Shown here: one piece after another, positions 60,698-64,000 of the stretch
Layout of the letters: the number at the start of each line of letters is the position of its first letter
Position numbering within the stretch: the first letter of the stretch is position 1
NCBI GenBank assembly: GCA_025449115.1
Contig: JAHLKC010000115.1
Span: 62,001 to 126,000 of the forward strand
From: Chytridium lagenaria
Lineage: Eukaryota; Chytridiomycota; Chytridiomycetes; Chytridiales; Chytridiaceae
Direction: 5' to 3'
DNA length: 64,000 bases
The notes under the pieces: generated by a model
Told to the model about the DNA's origin: nothing
The model's database searches: none
What the model saw: only the letters and a program-made list of their open reading frames with translations
Made by a program: the position numbers and the translations under genes

Positions 60698-61732
60698 ATG
60701 CGCAGGGGCATCCATCTGACTCAAGGGGAGCTTCTTGTCGTGATAGACAAGCTTTTCAACCAGTCGGTGGATGCGTCGATGACGTGGGGACAGTTCCTGG
60801 CCTTTTCCCCAAGAGCAGTTCGTATGGTGATGGACAGGATAAAGGCTCGAAAGGTCCCCTTTGACGCTATTCCTGAAGGACCAGATGGCATGGCGGTGGA
60901 CGAGGCTGTACTCGCAGCGTTCAACACGAAGGCTGTGCCTGAGGAGGACATGTACGACAGGTTTCTTAGCTGCTTTCTGGATGAGATAGACCTGGACAAG
61001 GTTACTGGTGGGAAAATCACAGCAGAGCGGGCTGGTCAGGGCGCTGACGGGGTCACGGTCGAGTCCAACTCCTTAGACGTCGTCAACGTGATGAACTACA
61101 AGGTTTCTGTCGATGACGTCTTGAGTTTTTCCACAGAACTAGCCGAGGAGGACGGTGGAGAGTTTGGGAGGCCGGAGCACAATTACGAAACTCGCTGCAA
61201 GGTTGTGTGTGCGAGTCCGTCAGTGCCCCACGTCAAAGTCGGTCTCGGTCCAGACGCGGTTTATCTGGAAAAAGTTACGTTAGATGGGGGATCACAAGTC
61301 ATCACCGTTCGTCTATCCATTTATGAACGTGTAGCAGCAACAGCGGGGATTGAAGAGGGTGCTTCTATCAGCATGCGCGGTGCTCATGGCCACACTAGGA
61401 AACTAGTTGGTCTGGTGCCACGGCTTCCTGTGGGCATTTTTGGATTCACGTACTTTGTACAAGCCTTCATCATCGACGACCGCATTGACCCGAAGCCTCC
61501 TTTTGGCCTTCTCTTGGGCCAACCCTTCCTGGATCTTGCGCGAGCAGAGACCTCGTGGTCGGAGAATGGTGACCAGTGGACGCGTTTTCGAAGTCAGCAA
61601 GACCCCAAACTCGCCCTTAAAGCCAAGACGGTGGATGTACGCGACAAGGACAACCAATACAACATGTCGAGTTTCCGTCAAGCAAGAGCCGATGCACAAC
61701 GACAGGCTTCGCCTGTTTCTCGTGAAGCCTAG
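60698..61732 (+). CDS. Retroelement aspartic protease region
   Basis: Continues from Gag after frame slips near 60595 and at the C run 60678-60684. It opens with a helical linker (LTQGELLVVIDKLFNQSV), then KVGLGPDAVYLEKVTLDGGS and QVITVRLSIYERVA, the region where retropepsins have their D-[ST]-G. Here the motif reads L-D-G-G-S, as in some related elements. A second strand LVPRLPVGIFGFTYFV and FGLLLGQPFLDLARAETSW fit the protease C-terminal half (I/L-L-G-x-x-F/W-L). It cleaves the polyprotein. Stops at TAG 61730-61732. Confidence 0.75.
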   Translation: MRRGIHLTQGELLVVIDKLFNQSVDASMTWGQFLAFSPRAVRMVMDRIKARKVPFDAIPEGPDGMAVDEAVLAAFNTKAVPEEDMYDRFLSCFLDEIDLDKVTGGKITAERAGQGADGVTVESNSLDVVNVMNYKVSVDDVLSFSTELAEEDGGEFGRPEHNYETRCKVVCASPSVPHVKVGLGPDAVYLEKVTLDGGSQVITVRLSIYERVAATAGIEEGASISMRGAHGHTRKLVGLVPRLPVGIFGFTYFVQAFIIDDRIDPKPPFGLLLGQPFLDLARAETSWSENGDQWTRFRSQQDPKLALKAKTVDVRDKDNQYNMSSFRQARADAQRQASPVSREA

Positions 61733-62478
61733 ACGCACTATCTTGGCTGGAACCAGGCACGCTTACGTTCTTGCTCTTGGTAGCGCGTTTTACGCGTCAA
61801 ATACGTGTTCTTTTACTGGGATTCCTTTATTCTTTTCGTTTCTCTCCATTCGTTTTCTTTTGCACTCTTTTCTTTCTTCTCTTTATATTTCTTTCCTACT
61901 TTTGTTTATTGTTTTCAAAAAGTTACCGCACTTAAGACAGCGGCGCAAGCCTGAGGGTGGGCCCGGGCGATACGAGGGTCCCGTTGGCAGCCATGGCCAC
62001 GGTGAAAAGACTAGTGTCCCGTTCTAGTAGGGAGGACTTCTGTTTGGAAGCGTTCGCATTTTATTTTCGTTCTTTTAAGCGTTTTCCTGTATTGTTCTTC
62101 TTTTGCTTCTTTCTACCTGTTATGGTTCTTTTCATTGGGAGGTGTTTGGCATGTGCCTTCTTGCGTTGTTAACGCGCAAAGGAGCACATCAGTCTTTTTC
62201 GCACTTAATGTTTTCTGGACCCCTGATTTGTTCTTCTCTGGTGGGTGTGTCTTTTGTGTCTTTCTTGTCTTGTTTTCACTTTGTGTCTATCCTGTACCCT
62301 TGTCTCGGGAGGTTAGCAAGCTGCTTGGATTTAGGGGAGAAGAAGGAGGAAAAGTTAGATCCGAAATAAACATACCTGGGGAGTCTCAAACCATCCCTTC
62401 TCATTCTCGCTCTGGTAAACAGCATCAAGGCATCCGAGGCCGGGACACAATCAGCCGAGCCTTAACGAAGCGAAGGGG
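61733..62478 (+). other. Non-coding spacer inside the retroelement
   Basis: About 750 bases between the protease stop and the next ORF. Two T/C-rich tracts (about 61805-61925 and 62055-62110) flank a short GC-rich stretch; no frame carries a known domain. It may be an internal promoter/leader for a separate pol transcript or a pair of introns. Confidence 0.45.
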
Positions 62479-64000
62479 ATGACGAACAAGCGCGGCATCA
62501 ACGCTCAAGAGGGTCGGGTGTCGTTTAGGGGAGAGACTGGGACGGTTAGCGAGTGGGGAGAGTCTGACTGGACAGCAGGGGTGGACTCGTTCACCGTGAA
62601 ACTGGACGGAGCGGCTCACCTAGAAGCTGACGGGTCCACCTTCAAAGGGGTGTTAAGGGGTCTAGCTGAGGATGGATGGGACGTTGCAACGGCAATGGTG
62701 GGGGTTCAGGGGAAGCTAGGTCGTATCCTCAAGAAGAAAGGGTGTTTTGGGTAAAGAAGACTCTGTCAGTGCCGTGGTAACAGCGGTCCACTCCATGGAC
62801 ACGCGAACCCTCCTCAAGGTGGCGAGTCTCCTTCGAGAGGAAGGCGTTTGCGAGTAGGCCACTGGACTGTGAGCTGTTGGATTGGTGCGGTGAGGTTGCT
62901 GGGCTAGGGCGTATGGGCTTTGGAGAGGTCCTTTTTGAGGAAGAAAAAGGGGGGATGGTGGACAGCATGACTATGTACAAGCCGGCATGGAGGAAGGTTC
63001 GCCCGTCGGCAAGTCCTCTAGAAGGTGGTGTTGCCCCTCAGCCATGGGCAGAACCAACCGATGACGAGTTGATGAGGAGGCGGCGTGAGGCTATGACGGC
63101 GGAACGTATCGAAACGCTCTGTAGTGAAGCATCGTGGCTTCAAGCAGAGGAGATTGGGGCCCTCAAGTCGATGTTGAAGGAGGAAGCGGAGTCTTTCTCT
63201 TTCACCTTGGCCGACCGTGGGAAAGTTGACCAGCCATCTGTGAGCCCGTCAAGATCCACACTATCCCTCACACGGCATGGAAGTTCAGACCACGCAAGAT
63301 CCCCTATGCGCAGTTAGACAAGCTGGTTGCCTTCTTACGGGAGAAGTTGGACGCAGGGATAATGGAGCCATGCTTTGGCCCTTATGCCGCCAATTTCTTT
63401 GTCGTCCCAAAGAAGGATGGAGGGGTACGGATGATTCAAGACCTACAGCCGCTGAACGGGGTAACGATAAGGGACGCGGGGGTGCCGCCTCGTGTAGAGG
63501 AGATCGTCAACGCATACTCGGGCCTTTTTATGGTCTCGCCGCTAGACTGTCACTCCTTTTACGACCAGTTTAGTCTGGACGTTGAGAGTAGGGACTTGAC
63601 AGCGATAGCGACACCGTTAGGCCTGATGCGCATGGTGACCCTTCCTATGGGGTGGACAAACTCAGTCCCGATTGCGCAACGGGCATCGGTCAAGATATTA
63701 CAACCGTTCATCCCGAAGGAGGTAGAGCCTTATCTGGACGACTACGTAGTAAAGGGCCCAAAAGCAGTGGAGACAGACCAACGGGAGATTAGACCGGGGG
63801 TGCGGCGGTTTATTCAAGATCACCTCAATACGCTACGAGCCATCTTGCGGCGGATTCGCGGGTGCGGCGCCACACTCTCGGGTACAAAGTCACGTTTCTT
63901 TGCATTGGCATGTGAAGTGTTGGGCCATTGGGTTAGCAGGGAAGGGAGGCAACCGGGGCCGATAAAGGCATCGAAGCTCGCGTTGTGGGGAAACATCAGC
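62479..64000 (+). CDS. Retroelement Pol: reverse transcriptase, partial at right edge
   Basis: From an ATG at 62479 (MTNKRGINAQEGRVSFRG) a pol N-terminal segment runs through YKPAWRKVRP, the usual conserved block before the RT, with frame slips near 62745 and 62858. A further slip at 63229-63231 (one base short) precedes the RT core, which is open from 63242 to 64000: VKIHTIPHTAWKFRPRKIPY, FFVVPKKDGGVRMIQDLQPL, FYDQFSLDVESRDLTAIATP, LPMGWTNSVPIAQ, and the catalytic YLDDYVVKGP. This copies RNA into DNA in the particle. The end is cut by the window. The catalytic Asp pair is intact, so the element could be recent. Confidence 0.85.

Larger units (their letters stand above)
58331..64000 (+). mobile_element. 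Ty3-like LTR-type retroelement, right end outside the window
   Basis: Contiguous plus-strand order gag, zinc knuckle, protease, spacer and reverse transcriptase. Codon use is richer in GC than the flanks. The reverse transcriptase is of the fungal Ty3/gypsy-related type. RNase H, integrase and the 3' LTR would lie beyond 64000. No 5' LTR was recognised. Confidence 0.85.

Noticed and set aside
61407..62027. 206-codon frame overlapping the protease end and the retroelement spacer
   Set aside because: It is out of frame with the protease motifs and its second half is pyrimidine-tract sequence.

Overview
This 64 kb window is nuclear DNA of a filamentous or zoosporic fungus, most likely an early-diverging (chytrid-type) lineage. 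The evidence is many short introns with GTRAGT donors and YAG acceptors, fungal housekeeping families (PDX1/SNZ, SIT4-associated SAPS protein, GAC1-type glycogen targeting subunit, vacuolar Ca2+/H+ exchanger), AT-rich intergenic DNA with microsatellites, and a Ty3-like retroelement. The lineage is an inference from gene content; the intron structures and protein motifs are read directly.

Layout. 0-6 kb: an F-box protein with a putative zinc motif, a small unassigned ORF, a glycosyltransferase-like gene and PDX1, with a 112-bp minisatellite behind the PDX1 start. 6-12 kb: one large SAPS-family gene on the minus strand whose introns hold very long poly(T) tracts (coding-strand sense). 13-23 kb: an MDR oxidoreductase, a PP1 glycogen-targeting subunit with a CBM21 domain, and an eight-exon amino acid permease whose first two introns carry minisatellites, followed by a 23-bp-stem hairpin. 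23-30 kb: a small two-helix membrane protein, then a tandem segmental duplication (units about 2.3 and 2.7 kb). Each unit holds an F-box gene plus the last exon of BOLA3; the intact BOLA3 gene sits at the outer end and an exon fragment remains in the inner unit. 30-42 kb: a coiled-coil/zinc-ribbon protein, a mitochondrial-type SDR (FabG/CBR4-like), three tandem alpha/beta hydrolases interrupted by a PARP-type zinc finger gene, and an ALKBH8-like gene divergently paired (37 bp between start codons) with an FMN-dependent 2-hydroxyacid oxidase. 42-58 kb: F-box/LRR protein, Ca2+/H+ exchanger, two paralogous single-C2H2 regulators, and a WD40 gene that probably continues into a coiled-coil/acidic tail. 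58-64 kb: a Ty3-like retroelement (gag with zinc knuckle, protease, a 0.75-kb non-coding spacer, reverse transcriptase) running off the right edge.

Two themes cut across the window. First, many conserved genes are broken by single-base length errors in homopolymer runs, mostly G/C runs, usually one base short. This looks like consensus error from long-read sequencing rather than mass pseudogenisation, so reading frames should be treated as approximate. Second, the window holds a small family of F-box proteins with CxxC...CWxCF motifs and conserved intron phases (copies at 0.9, 24.5 and 26.8 kb), two of them in a recent duplication. This is the best candidate for an under-described, actively duplicating gene family here. 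No RNA genes, CRISPR arrays or bacterial-type operons were seen.
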